Part shown: piece after piece, positions 23,130-36,800 of the stretch | Layout of the letters: each line of letters starts with the position of its first letter | How positions within the stretch are numbered: position 1 is the first letter of the stretch | Assembly (NCBI GenBank): GCA_032173965.1 | Contig: CM063284.1 | Span: 115,542,410-115,606,409, forward strand | DNA from: Sitta carolinensis | Lineage: Eukaryota > Chordata > Aves > Passeriformes > Sittidae | Direction: 5' to 3' | Length of the DNA stretch: 64,000 nucleotides | The notes under the pieces: model-generated | What the model saw: only the letters and a program-made list of their open reading frames with translations | What the model was told of the DNA's origin: nothing | Database searches by the model: none | Made by a program: the position numbers and the translations under genes

Positions 23130-24650
23130 CGTGAAACAAGCGGCCAGAGGGGACGAGATCACCGCCCCGCATCCGCCGGTGGCCAAACCCAGCCGCGACG
23201 GCGACCCGGCCCCGGCCCCGGCCCCGGCCCCGGCCCCTTCCCCGCCGCCGGCGGAGCATGCGCGGGGCCGGGCCAGTTCCGCCGCCGCCGCCCCCGCTCC
23301 GCTCTTAGCGGCGCTGCCGGGATCCCGGGGAGCCGCTGCCGCCGCCCCTCTCCGTACTGCGGGCCCCGACGGACGGCAGCCAGCAACCCCCTGGGCCGGA
23401 GGTAGACGAGGGGCATGAGGGGCATGAGGGGCCCGAGGGTGGGCGGGAGGGGGGGAGACTCCCAGCAGCTCTTTGTGAGCTCCTCGGGGGCGGGCGGGGG
23501 GCTGCGGGCCGGGCATGTCGGAGCGGGGAGGGGGCGGCCGGCGCCGAGGCGGCCCCGCTGTGCCCCCGCTGCGCCGCTTGCGAGGGCGGTGTTGGTGCCC
23601 GCTCCAGCCGCGGGGCCGTGTCGTGCTCCTGCGGGGCCGCCGCTCCCCGCAGCCCGCCGGGGGAAGGCGTCAGCCGGGCTCGGGGCGCTGCCGGCCCCGG
23701 GGGCTCCTCCGCCCGCGGCGGGGAAGGCAGCGCCTGGGTGAGGCCCTGTGTGACTGTCTGTGCCCGGCCCTCGGGTTTGGGAGCGCCTTACGGCCCCTCG
23801 CTGGGGCTCCGCGGACACTGCGTGGGGGAGGCTCGGGCATTTGTTGTAAGTTCTCTTGAGACGGGCTGGAAGGTGCTGCAGCGGTGGAGTGATAGGGCGA
23901 GCCTTTTCAGGCAGGCGAGCCCTGCTTCTGGTCTGAAATGGAGGCGGCAGGTTTCGGAGCTGAGCGCATAATGAGGGCAATTGCTCCCAGGCTAGTTAGA
24001 TATGTATCAGAAGGGAAATACTGAGTTATTAGTGGAGAATGTGTCTTACGAAACCGTTCCTCGGTTCCTGATGTCTCAGCCTGACCTTCGGGAGGTGTTG
24101 TCCTCGATCTGCTTTGAAGATGGATTTTGGGGCTCGTAAGCTTCTAACTTCTGGAAGTGGGAACCAGTGTTTCGGTATAGGTGCCGACATTGTGGCCTGC
24201 TTTGCCCGCGGGCTGCAGGATGAAGGCGTAGGGGGTGGCGTTTTTGTTTCGTTTTTTCCCCCTCTCACAGTTTTGCGTGCTGGTGCTTTCGAAGACAGCA
24301 GTCACTACAGGCTGGCCAGGTTGGCGTTTAGCAGGACCACCCTGTGTTGTATTCATGCTTTCCGACCTGAAGAATGCGTCGGGAAGCCCGTCTCCTCCCA
24401 GCCACGCCACCGAAAGCAGTTCGGGATCACTCCCACCTTCAAGACTTCCTGCTGGCAGGCTCAGGATGTCACGAGTGACGCCTTTCATACTTCTCCGATC
24501 GGTGGCCCGGTACTTCCCTTTGGCAAACAGGATCTCCTTAGTGGGACGTGCTGGCGGCGCCGGTCAGACTTTCCAGCCAAGTGTACTGAAGAGGGGGACG
24601 AGGTCTTTACTGCCAGGTTTTGAGGGTCGCCAGCTGAGTTGCGACTCCTC
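23130..24650 (+). promoter_or_regulatory. SDCBP: CpG island, presumed SDCBP promoter and first exon
   Basis: Extremely GC- and CpG-dense from 23130 to about 23860, then moderately so to about 24650, with no TATA box noted. It is the only island upstream of the first coding exon. SDCBP transcripts in other vertebrates begin with a non-coding exon in such an island. Candidate donors for that exon are GGCCGGAG|GTAGAC at 23400 and GCCTGG|GTGAGG at 23737. Which is used cannot be decided here. Confidence 0.75.
23208..23237 (+). repeat. (GGCCCC)5 hexanucleotide repeat
   Basis: Five perfect GGCCCC units, which are GGGGCC on the minus strand. They sit in the SDCBP CpG island, on the upstream side of the presumed first exon. 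Confidence 0.95.
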
Positions 24651-26601
24651 CTTCATGCCCTTTTGTTTTCATTTCTACGTCCCTAAACACTTGGTCTCCT
24701 CACAGTACGTGGAATTGTGGAAATGATTGGAGCAGGTGATTCTGATGTTGGTATAGATTTTTAAAAGAGAGAGGAGGAGGTTGTAGTGACTCACATTTTG
24801 TGGTATCCACTCCCTGGTGCCTAAAGCCGTTACAGCACCAGCTGAAATTCACGTTTATACTGTGAATAACATTACACAAAAGTCGTGGAAAAGTTCTTCT
24901 GCAATTACTGGTGGCCCCTGACAGTGGCAATTATTACTTAAAAATCCACTTTTAAACTAAATACAGTATTCTTGTGGCTCTCACATTATCTGACATGGGG
25001 TATTTGTGTAAGCATATGCAAAGTTATGAGCTCACTGAATGCAGTTACAGTGGTGACTGTTATTTAGTTGGAAAACCAAAACCAGGAACTGGTGAGTTTA
25101 TGACGAGGGAGCCAGCCCGGTAGACCCTTGGTGACAAATACTTGGGTTTATTAACCCTTGTCTGGAGAGGGGAGGCTGAGGGGGTTGTCAAGGGGCAGGA
25201 TAAACTTCTTTAGTGTTGTCTTATGTAATCTGAGCACTAGTATATGTTTAGCTTTGCTAATGCTTTTCTACAGAAAGCACTCTGCACCTCTGTAAGGTAG
25301 CCAAAGGTTGAGGTTGCCTGTCTGTGACGAGCCTAACCAAGTAACTGTGTGCAGAGACTGGTCTGTGGAGGAGAAATAAATCTGGCCAGGGTGTTCCATG
25401 GAAGTTGGTTCCTAGGGCAGGGGACCCAGCACTCCCTGTGCTGTGCTCTGCAGCTCTGTGGATGCCAGAGATCACCACCTGCAGAGTGCTGCTGTCGTGT
25501 CCCTCCTTGCCCTGTCGTGGGGTGACTCCTTTGGGAACACACTGTCCTTGGCCTGCCCTCTTTTCCTGCCTGCTGCCGGGGATGTGCTGACTTTGAACAT
25601 GTGCCAGTGCTGGGACCAGCACCTGAATGTACCAGGAGAGCTGTAGCACAGGAGGAGATGCCGATGCTGTGTGTGCATTGACTGGTGTGAGCAGCAGAAT
25701 GGAGTATCCAGGAACCACTGACCTGACCAAGGGCTTTGGCTTACGTTTGCTATTACCCATTTTGGATGAGCAAAAGCATTTCATTGTTTCAGGTCAATGC
25801 TGGATTCAAACAGAACTTCAAACTGGCCTTAAATGCGTGTGTTTAATTTTCAGTTTCCAGTCTTTAACTATGTTTGGTAGAGTTGCAACAATTAATCAGA
25901 AAAGTCAGTGGCAATTAATTATTGTAATATAACAGACCATGTGTTTACGGTTTAGATTTGTCACATTTAGGGCATGCTTTTCTGAAGTTTTAATTGCAGT
26001 TTGACATGATACTGGAGCTGTTTGGCACTGCTGAACAAGCATAAAAGCAGTTGATGAATTTAGTGTAATATGAAGAGATGTCTATTGTGTTACTGCAGTA
26101 TCACATTAGGCATGTCTGTGTGTGGTGTTCATTTAGAAATGGACTTCATATCTGCGCTTAAAGAAGAAATAGCTCAAGGATTTATGCAATGGTTACTTTT
26201 AGTCTGAAATTTTTGCTAAATTGCTATATTAATAAGAACCTCTTTTCTTTGAATGAGAAAATGAATCCCCAAACCAAAAACTTATCAAAACTTCTGTATT
26301 GACTGTGTTCTCAGTACTTGCTGTGACTTGCAAAACTGTATCAAATTTTCTAGTTATGTCCCTCTCCATCCCTCTCACTAAAATATTCCCATATACTGGT
26401 GTGGAATGTTTTATTGTGGGTTTCAAAAGTTCAGAGCTGATCTCATTGAGAGTGAAGGAGCTCAGAAAAAATGGTATTTCCTGAAGCCTCAGGTGACTGG
26501 TTCTAGCAGAGCTGGATGTCAGCATGGTGCTTTAGAATATCATGTGCTGAAGTGGTTTCTCTTTTTTGGTTTTGCTTAGGCTTCTTTTTTTTCCCCTTGT
26601 G

Positions 26602-26645
<44 letters not shown>

Positions 26646-27790
26646 TATTACTTCCTGATAAGTTGTCTCAGGACTATCTGAACATCACATGAGAGCCATC
26701 CTAGAATCTCTGTGTTTTGAAACTCACCACTGACTGACTCTTCCTAATTTATACAGATCTCTTGCTGCAATTAATGTCTTGCAAATGGACATGGAAAGCC
26801 AGTTCTCTCTTGTGGCTTCTTGCTGGATCTCACATTTTAACCCCATCTGGAAACTGAGTGCCACAAAATTGCTTGCTGGTTCCCCCTGCCCCAGCAGGAT
26901 AGGGAGAGAGAAGAGTAAAGTTAGAAGTCATGGCTAGATGTAATTAGATAGTTTAATGTAACAGAAAAGGAAGAAAAAAATATTTTAAAAGTTGGAACAT
27001 ATAAAATGAGTGGTGCACATTGCCAATTCTCACCACTTGCTGAGCAATGCCCATGCCTTTGGCCAGGTTTCCCCCCAGTTTATATACTGAACATGATGCC
27101 ACATGATATCCCTTTGGTCAGTTTGGGTCAGCTGTCCTGGCTGTGTCCCCTCCCAGCTCTTTGTGCCTCTCCAGCCTTCTCACTGGCAGGGCATGAGAAA
27201 CGGAAAAGCCCTTGACTTAGTAAACACTTTTTAGCAACAACTAAAACAATTAGTGTGTTATTAATATTCTCATTCTAAATCCAAAACACAGTACCAGGAG
27301 GAACATTAGCTCTATCCCAGCTGAAAGCAGGTCAGTGGAATATTAGGTGCGTTGAAAGTGTTTAAATATTTTCAACAACAGAGGGGAAGATTCTGCATTT
27401 TATATAAAATACTGTCCCTGTTGGAAGGAAGGCAATTAGGTTTTTCCTCTTAACCCTCATCAGAATTGCATCTCGGCCTCCTAAAGTCCTTCTTTGCTTC
27501 CAGTGAAATGGTTTTCTCATCATCGAGACCTAAATTTTGACAGTGCTAAGTGTATTAAATAAAGCCTATTAGCCAAAGGCTGCTATTGATAACAGATTAA
27601 ATGGGTAGTCTTAATGGAATTCATCTGTAGTGCCAGATATCTTTACTGCTGACTGGCAGGTCACAGAACAGTTATTTAGCACTTTGTCTGGTTGATTAAT
27701 TTTTGTTTTTAAATTTTAAGGAGTTAATCTTAGTAAAATCTGTAAGCTAATCCATTGTTTGTTTGCTTTCCCATTTGTTTTTTTTTCCAG
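24651..27790 (+). other. SDCBP: Presumed SDCBP intron 1
   Basis: Lies between the CpG island and the first coding exon. It holds a T41 homopolymer at 26604-26644. The region 25320-25700 is GC-richer and has long chance open frames, but no splice-bounded exon was identified. Confidence 0.5.
26604..26644 (+). repeat. Poly-T tract (about 41 T)
   Basis: An uninterrupted T run. Length in the assembly may be unreliable. Confidence 0.9.
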
Positions 27791-27872
27791 TCTGCCCTCT
27801 ACCCAGTAAGACTTCATAAAAATGTCTCTTTATCCTTCCCTAGAAGATCTGAAGGTGGACAAAGTTATTCAG
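27791..27872 (+). CDS. SDCBP: SDCBP exon 2 (5' UTR tail plus start codon; CDS from 27822)
   Basis: Acceptor TTTTTTCCAG|T. The ATG at 27822 in the context AAAAATGTC begins residues 1-17 ([17 protein letters not shown]). Donor CAG|GTATGG, phase 0. Confidence 0.95.
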
Positions 27873-30800
27873 GTATGGTGGACTTTAAAAAAGATGACTT
27901 TTGATGACGATAATATATCCGATATTTAATCCAGGAAAGGGGAGACTTCTTGTAGTTGAGATCTTGTTTTACCATCTCACTCTGCAAGGGAAAAGACAGC
28001 TTGTTTATTTTGTACCTTGATCTAATATGGTTAAAGCTTATTTTACTACCTGGATATATTTATTTTGCTTTATAGAATCATTTGTGTTCATTTATCTCTA
28101 ACATGTTTGGTTTTTTTGAAGTATAGATACATGATCTTAAGTAGATGAATAGAGTCAGTCTCTTCACATACTTCAGCTCTGAGTTGATGACTAAACTAAT
28201 AAATCTGCTGCATCTCATTCTCAGTGTCCAAATCTGTGGCAGAAAGTTTTTGTTGTCCTTTGAACACAAAAGAAAGGAAAAAAAAAAAAAAAGAACTGTC
28301 TGTCTTAATACCATCTGGAATTAGGTTTGTCCTCTGGCTATTTCATGGTAGTGACCAGTTCTCACAGTGCATTCAAGATTATCACCTTTGTGCAAAGCCC
28401 TTTATGTGTAAGAATATTGCTAGTTTTATTATTAAACATGATGAGGACTAAAAAATATCTGTGAAACAAAATAATGAAAAACACTTTAAAGGGTTAAAAA
28501 CGCTGTAAGTTTGATGTGGATGTATCTCGCAGGAGTTTCCTTACTTTCTTTGGCATTTTACCTTTTCCTGACCTTGACCTGTATTCCTTCCTGGTTTAAA
28601 CAACAGCAAGGAGTTATACTGTGTTTTAAGGTGGCTGCTACTTCTGTTTCCATTGGGAAGCAATCAAGCAAACTGCAAGAATAGCTTCTTAACTCTCCTG
28701 TGTTGTCCCAAAGTGCAGTGCCTTGTCTCATCTGTGTTTGGATGTGTGGGGTGGGGCTTTTGAAGTTGTGGGTGCTATGTTGGGATTTCTCCTTTTCATG
28801 TCTGCCCACTCCGTTCTTTTGTAACCACAGTCCTTTATCTACAGTCTGGTAATGCTGAACTAAATTAAGCAGCCTGGAGCTGAGAATGTGCTCCTTTGGC
28901 CTTTTATTGACCAACTGCTAGAATTTATATTACAGTTGAAAGTTCTCATAAATGTAATCAGTAGGCCATTCCATTTTCACTGATTCTTTTCATAGAATCA
29001 CTGAATAGTTTGGGTAAAAGTCCTCTGCAATAAGCAGGGACATATTCAGCTCCATCACTTTGCTTGGAGCCTTGTCCATCCTGACCCTGAATGTCTTCAA
29101 GGATGGGGCATCTAGCACCTCTCTGGACAACCTGTTCCAGTGCTTCACCACCCTCATTTTAAAAGTCTTCTTTCTCATATCTGGTCTAAATCTAACCCTC
29201 TTTACCCCTTGTCCTGTCGCAACAGGCCCTGCTAAAAGGTCTATCACCATCTTTCTTATCAGCCCCCTTTAGTACTGGAAGGCTGCTGTACGGTCTGCTT
29301 AGAGCCTTCTCTTCTCCAGGCTGAACAGCTCCAGCTCTCTCAGCCTTTTCTCATAGGAGAGGTGTTCCATCTTCTGATTGCTTCTGTGACCATTTCCTTG
29401 GGACCTGCTCCAAAAGGTTCATGTCTTTCCTGTGCTTTCTTTTCCCCCTTTTTTCTGGGGATCCCAGAGCTGGACTCCAGGTGGGGTCCCCAAGGGCTGA
29501 GTAGGGAGGCAGAATCACCTCCCTTGACCTGCTGTCATCAAAGGCTAAATTATTTCCTTCTCCCAGAGAATGCGTTATAAAAGTGCTGTCTCTTTAAATA
29601 AGTCTGAGGGCATTCTTAGGAGAAAAGGGGGCAGAGTGCTGAAAGATGTCTGCATCTGCAATGAGTGAGTAAGATTCAAATGACTGCAGGCTAAAACAAA
29701 CAGACTTGTTACATTAAATGTTATTCTAACCTGCTCTTTTTGTCCATCATTTCAGTTGGAGCCTGTGCTTCTAAATACATGTGATATTGCTAAATAATGA
29801 CTCATTCTTGCTGTGAAATTTTTTTTTAAAGACAACTTCCTGGAGTGTACAGGACTGAGAAGTCTTCTATTTTTAAGCATTTCCTTAACATCATGAAGCA
29901 ATTTGGCTGTCATGTTGTGTTAGAAAATTTATGTGTCCTGTACAGCATAATGTTTCACTATGCATTGAGTACTTCCTCCTCCTGCTCCCCCAACTTTGAC
30001 ATTCAACCTCAGGAAAGTTACTGGAATAGCTATTTCCATCATGCTTAAGAGGCCTCTCTAAGGCTGTATTTTTCACTGGTCATGAACACACAAGGCCAAA
30101 AAATAGAGCTGAGGAACTGAGAAGGAAGGAAAGTGACTCACAAATAGAAGAGAACTTAATAAAGCAAGCCAGTCAGCAAAACAGAAATAAAGCATAATGT
30201 ATTCACTGAAGTGGCAAGTGCTGTAGAAAAATCATCTTGGAAGGTCTGTTTCTTTCAGAAGACATTGTACTAGTAGCCCTGGGTTTTGTGGAACTTGACA
30301 CCTGAAAAAAACTAATGATCTCGGTAATAATGTCTAAAAATAGTGTGAAGAAGAAAAACTGCTGCTATCCATCTGAAAAAAGTAATTGCAAAACACTCTG
30401 CTAAAGGTTGTACCTTAAAACTTAGTCATAAGCTTTGTTGGACAAAGGTAATGTTTCCTGTAAGGCTTTTTAACTCTCTTGATGATGTAAACATAACAGG
30501 TTGACAGGAAAGCCTTTCTGTATTATCATTGTAGCTTTGTCTCTGAGGCAGATGTGAGCTGATCTGCCAAAGTAGTTTTGACACTACTACAGCATGTTGT
30601 ATTGAAGCTATTTATTTCACATAAAAAGCTTGATTTCATTACTTCAAGATGAATAGTAATTAGCATGTACAAGAAAAAAGCAAATACTGAGTCTCCTGCC
30701 TGCATAATTAAGATTTGTTTTTTTTTTCTTTTACAAGATAACATATATGAGTTTCTTTGCTTTTAGGCTCAGACTGCCTTTTCGTCAAATCCAGCTAATC

Positions 30801-33800
30801 CAGCAATCTTGTCTGAAGCTTCTGCTCCAATTCCTTGTGATGGAGGTAAGCTCATGTACTGCATAGTATCCTAATATTGTGGAAAGCAGTTATGAAATTC
30901 TAAAGTTAACAGTACAGTCAAAAATAGCTATAAATATGTTACCCTATTTACAAAGGGAAATAAATGTTATCCTGTTTACATTTCCATTTTGGAAATGCCA
31001 ACACCCACCTTGGTAAAGCACTATAGGAGTCAATAAACAGTGTTTGCTTATAAAAGGAAGTTGTGGCAAGCAGTCACCCTTCTCTTTTTGCAACCTTTTC
31101 CAAGTGAGCCTAGCATAACAAGATTTGATGCTGGTACCTTTGGGCCCTGTTAGCTTTTATTTCAGAGACTTAGTTGTTCTTCTTTATCACATATGTGTTT
31201 GTAATATTTAGAGGACAGTGTGAGTCAGAGTTTATCTTCTGCACGTGAGCTTGCTTTGGGAAAAAGACAAATCTGTCAACAAGAGAAATGCCAAGGAAGC
31301 TGGAACTTAATCTTGCTGTGCAATCAGCATAAAGCTTACAGCAGATTTTGGAATCAAATGTGTGGTGGGAAATCCATCAGATCTAAAGCTAAATGGTTTG
31401 TACTCGTACTTTCTCCTTTTCTCCCATGGACATGTACATCCACAAAGGCGCACAGGTGGGCTTGAGGTTAGAGCTCTGCTTTAGTAAATTACTCATGGTC
31501 TAAAAGGCCTAAAGCCTGTAATCATCAAGACCAGCAGCAGTGCTGGAATGGTGGTCAGGCATGCTGGTGGATCAGATATTAAAGGCTGGTGGATGGAACT
31601 TTGTCTCCAGCTTTCCTCTGGGTGCTTCTGTGTCTACAAAAACTTTAAGGCAGGAATTTGCATAGCTTCCCAGAGTTTCCTCTGATAGATCCTATCTGGA
31701 TTAGGTACTTAATATGGCCTAACCTCACCAGACCAGACTTGAGTTTGCTTCAGCAGTCTTGGCAACATTTTTACTGCTGTCCATATTTTGAATTCTCCTG
31801 CATGTGTTGGCCAGCAGGAACCAAAACATAATTTTGGTATCAGTGTGTGTGTGAATTGCTCTGGAATTCTATGGCTGAAGAGTGATTAATCATTCAATAT
31901 ATCCCAAATGAAAGAAGGCCTTAATCATCTATAGGATGTGCCAGACCCACTGGAAATGCTTCTGTCCTGACAGAAACAGGAGATTATACAACATCAGTAG
32001 TTTTTGTGTTCTCCTATGTGTTCCGTCATTTGGAGCACTCTTTATTTTAAATGAGAATGTAATTCAGCCAGCAAAGATGCATTCTGTGTTGTGATCTTTA
32101 GTAAAGAGCAAAACAGAAGAATTGGGTAGCTGCAGAAATCTTGCGCTGTGTTGTATATAATCCTAGGGGCTTGGAAATGCAAACAAAAAAATAGAAAATT
32201 TATTGATCAAAAGCTTTTTAATCAATATTCATGTAGCTATAAGCAAGAAGATTAGTCCAGAAATATGATCAGACAGGTCTCATGCAAAGCACGGTATTAA
32301 AGAGCAAAAATATCTCTTGTTTATATGCATTCACCTTGCAATGACCTTTGCTCCTTTCCAGAGAAGTTACTTTCCATTGCTGGCCAGACATGAATATTTA
32401 TATTAGCTGTTTTTATACATTAATAGCCATAAATGTACACTAGAAACCTAAGCCTTGTATGGGGGAGTCTGGTTGCTTCCCAAGCCCTCCTTTCCATTGC
32501 CTCTCCAAGCAGCCTTTTCTGCCCCCAGTCATTTAGTGAGAATGTCAGGGGGACTCTTTAAGAGCTCTCATAACTGGCACTTGTTAAATGGCACTAGTTA
32601 ATGATCTGTGGAATGTCAGGATCAATATCAACTTTATTTCCAGAGTTGTTCAGCTCAAGGTCTGACAAATCTGTCAGTTCAACTTCCTTTCCTCCCGCTC
32701 CTTGTGTCTCCCTCCACTTGGGCATAGAGGAATATTTTAAAGGCTCTGTGTGTTTTGTCTTGTTTAGAGAAATGTATAAAGCCTCTTGAGTTTCAAGTTG
32801 TGAGAAAATGACGGCTGTTTTCTCATGACAACTTGAAGCAGACTGCAGTGTGAGCCTTAGAACCAGGAGGCCTCTGCAGAAACCTTTCCATGCCTCGCAT
32901 CTGGAATATCCTTGGCATGAATGCCTCTTTTGAGTGCTGTTTTGAACCTGATAAAAGATCTGTGTGTGTTCTTCAGCACACCTGTTTCGGGGTGGGAAGG
33001 AGAGTAGTTCTTCTCTAGTTGCTCAGAAGTTCTAGAGTTTAAGGATGTGTCCTCGTGGAATGCAGCACAGTGTTGGTTTTGGAACATATCACCATGTGTC
33101 TATTGTTGTTTGTGTTGTAAAAGGTGAATAGAGTAACTGAAACTGAAAGTTCTCTGTAAGTTCTTTATCTCAGAAGTGCTTGCTGCTTGTCAGGTTTCTC
33201 TTCTAAACCAGGCCAGAATAACAATTCTGATTCAAGTGGGTTTCTGAAAAAAATAATTTTTCAATTAAGTAATTACAATGTGCATGCAAAAGCAGTTAAC
33301 TGCTCCTCCTGTTAAACCAACAGTTGTATTGATTTTTGTTCTGTTTTTCTCCTGTAGGCTTGTACCCCAGATTGTATCCAGAGCTTTCTCAGTATATGGG
33401 CCTGAGCCTCAATGAGGAAGAGGTGCAGAGAAACTTAGCAGTGGCTGCAGCTGCTCAGCCTCAGGGTGTAGGTACCAGTCAAGCATATTCTAGAAAATAA
33501 AAGTGTAAAAATTAAATGTGTATCTAGCATTCTAGAGAGCAGACTATTATTTGCCTTCAGTACCATACTTGACTGAGAGTTGGATTATTTAAGTAGCAAT
33601 GCCTGTTTTAGTCTGTTCTGAAACAGAGCAGTCTATTTCCAATGTTGGGAAGGGTGGGGGATACCTGGTGGCATGGCTTATTTTGTGTGTTGTTTTTTAA
33701 AAATCACTTCATACAAACTGACATATAACTATTCTTAAAAGTTGAAACTAAGTTGTCTGGCTGTTTTGTTTTAATCAGCAACTGGTAACACGACCTTCTA

Positions 33801-36800
33801 CTAATTACATGGTAGCTCCAGTGACTGGAAATGATGCTGGAATTCGCAGAGCAGAAATTAAGCAAGGCATCCGTGAAGCAATTCTGTGTAAAGATCAAGA
33901 TGGCAGAATTGGACTTCGCCTTAAGTCTGTTGATAATGTAAGTGTAGAAGTTCCTTTTGCCTCTAGAGATTTTACTGCTGGATGATATTAGTAGTGAAGT
34001 TAGTATGTGGTCACAAAATAGTTTTCTGTATAATGGTTTCTTATCTGTTTCCAGAATTTTAAAGTCCTTCATTTGACTTGTAACTAAGTTTCCAGCTCTC
34101 TGGACTAGGATCTGAATTTACATCTATGGTTTAATGCCATGTGTTTTTATAAGACCTGAAAAATACATACAGTATTATTTGTTTCAGTTTAGACTGTGAA
34201 CTTGTCCTTGCATGATTGCTGTGATACTTTTTATCAGTTCAGGACTTCTTGCCTTTACCTTTGTGTAAACACTGAGCAGTACTTAATGTTCACCAGTATG
34301 CAGAGAACTGCCCACAGCTTAGAAGTACCTCCTTTTTTATTAAAGGTGCTTAAACTATTTAAGCTGTTTAATCTGAATGTTTTAAAAAATTGTACTGAAG
34401 GTTGCATATAGGGCTGAAATACTTTTCTGTAGTTCTTCTAATGGAGAAAATGGGCTTTTCTTAGAGTAGCATTGGGTCGTGGTGTTTTTTTTAACACCCT
34501 TCCCTCTAAAAGATATTATTTATAATTTGCTTTGATATGATTTACTTTGTTTTTAAGGGTAGCTTCACTAGAAATAGTTTTTTAACACCTGTTAAAACAG
34601 ACAAGTATTTAGCCCTTGGCTTAAGACTTTAATGTTATGCTCATTTTTTTCTATTTTTAATATTTAGAGATCTAGACAGATTTGCTTGTTTTTGAACTTT
34701 GTTCTAGCATTAATTTTCTGTCTGACTTTTAAATACATCTAGAAACAGACTGAAATTTAAAAAATATCCCTTAAGAAGAGATAATTAGCAAGTCCTTCTG
34801 TCTTGTCTGTTTGGCTGATACTGTGTAGATTGGGAAATTTTATGGGCTGTGTGTTCTGTGACTGGCCTTCATCTTTAAGCAAGACCTTCCCCTTCTCCTT
34901 CCCTCCCTTTTTTCTTTTTCTTCTTTTGTAGGGTATATTTGTCCAGTTAGTTCAGGCAAACTCTCCAGCATCCCTTGCTGGTCTGCGGTTTGGGGACCAA
35001 GTTCTGCAGATCAATGGTGAAAACTGTGCAGGATGGAGTTCTGATAAAGCACATAAAGTTCTGAAACAGGCTTCTGCAGAAAGGATTTCAATGATCATTC
35101 GGGACAGGTAAAGCTAGCTACAGATATGGATTTATTTATATCCATTATCCATCTCTGAGTAATTCTGAGGTGTTTGGGTCTCCCCTTGCTTGAGCAGGTT
35201 TAACAAAATCTGTTTGTCCATGTACTTCAGTAGTAAAGATCTTCAGAAATGTTCCTTTTTGTGGGGAACAATCAAAATGGTTCCTAACTTGTAAACTTCC
35301 TGGGCATGATGAGGTATAACATTTTTCCAAGGTAAACTTGTGAGTGAGAGATGGCACAAGTTAAATTTAAACTCTGAATTGAAGAGTTCCGTGCTTTTTT
35401 TCCTATAGTTTTTTTTAATTTAGTGTAAGTGAAAGTGAACAATAAAAGATAGCAACAAAATGTTTGCTGTATTAATACATTTGCATTTTATGTAGCATGA
35501 TAACTTTTCTTGTAACTCTGTTGCTTACATAGGAATTAATGCTTGTTTTACTAAAAGCATACTCGATGACCCAATTTTTTTTTTAGCAGTGATCTTGTAG
35601 CTAATTGTATGTAGTAACAACAGGTCAGATCCAACATAAGGTCTGTAGGTTGCAAGAAGACAGATGATACTTCATGTGACTAAGTGTATGCCTCAAGGTT
35701 TTTCCATGTTCCTTCTTGCTTAAAACCCAAGCCTGACTCAGTGGAGGACAGCTGCTTTGATCAGGGCAGTTACTTCAAACACTGAGTTAAAATACTGTGG
35801 CAGTAGATTCCCTTCTCTGTCTACCACTTCTGTGCCCAACATGGCACCCCCTTCCTATATCTACTGCCTATTTAAGACATAATTTAAAGGTTTATTGTCC
35901 CCAAAGCAGTAGAAATGTTGTTGGCAAAGCCATGTACTCTCAGAATCCTATGGTCTACCTACAGTTGTTAAAACTGCTTGTGCTATTTTATCGACCTTGT
36001 AATGTTTGTAGAGAACTTAATTTTTAATGGACACTTGGTTGCTTGGGGTGGTGGGTGGGTGAGCATTGTATGGGATTTTTGTATTGTTATTAATCCAGAT
36101 ATTGAAATATCTGTAGAACAGGGAAAACATATAAGGCCTATAAGCAAGTATATTTTAATACAACATTAACAAAATCAAGTTAGACCCAATAACTTTTCAT
36201 TATAGAAAACATATGGGTCCCTTAGAGTACAATTACTTGTTATAAGCTAAAGATGCTAAAATAGCATGTGGTTTTTCTGTGGTTTTCAGTAGACTGAAGA
36301 CATTGCTTTGTATTTTAAATGCCTTTTTAGACCTTTTGAACGAATTATTACCATGCATAAGGACAGCACAGGGCATGTTGGTTTCATATTCAAGAATGGA
36401 AAAATAACCTCAATAGTGAAAGACAGTTCTGCTGCAAGAAATGGACTTCTGACCGAGCACAACATCTGTGAAATTAATGGCCAGAACGTAATTGGTTTGA
36501 AGGTAAATTAACTACTGTGTGGAGGATGTGGATGGCTGTGAGCTTTTTATGTTTGTATAGTGTGTTTTGGAGAGAGAAAAGGTTGAAATATATTGTTTCG
36601 TGTTCATAAAATAAAAACTTCAGTCATGATGTAACTTGACTGGAGAAACATAAATGCTTTGGGCTTCTATGCAGTTTTATATAGGTTGTCAGGGCAGCTC
36701 ATTCTCACCCTCTCTGCCTCTGCCTGGCAAGGCTGGCCCTCTGGTTTTATCTGTAGTCCAGCCTTGCTGGCAAAATGAAGGGTAAGCTTCCTCCTTCCAA

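Noticed and set aside
23159..23980. 273-codon open frame on the minus strand, with several overlapping frames on both strands, in the GC-rich block
   Set aside because: Stop codons are rare in such GC-rich DNA. The translation is proline/arginine/alanine low-complexity, partly from the hexanucleotide repeat. This is the SDCBP CpG island.
24114..24726. 169- and 163-codon plus-strand open frames downstream of the SDCBP island core
   Set aside because: They overlap each other and a minus-strand frame in CpG-rich DNA, and no homology was recognised.
25257..25784. 175-codon minus-strand open frame in SDCBP intron 1
   Set aside because: No splice signals, no familiar domain, and overlapping open frames on the other strand. 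Treated as chance in a GC-richer segment.
28990..29250. 86-codon minus-strand open frame ([15 protein letters not shown]...)
   Set aside because: It is translated CR1 3' sequence. The frames at 15280-15543 have the same origin.
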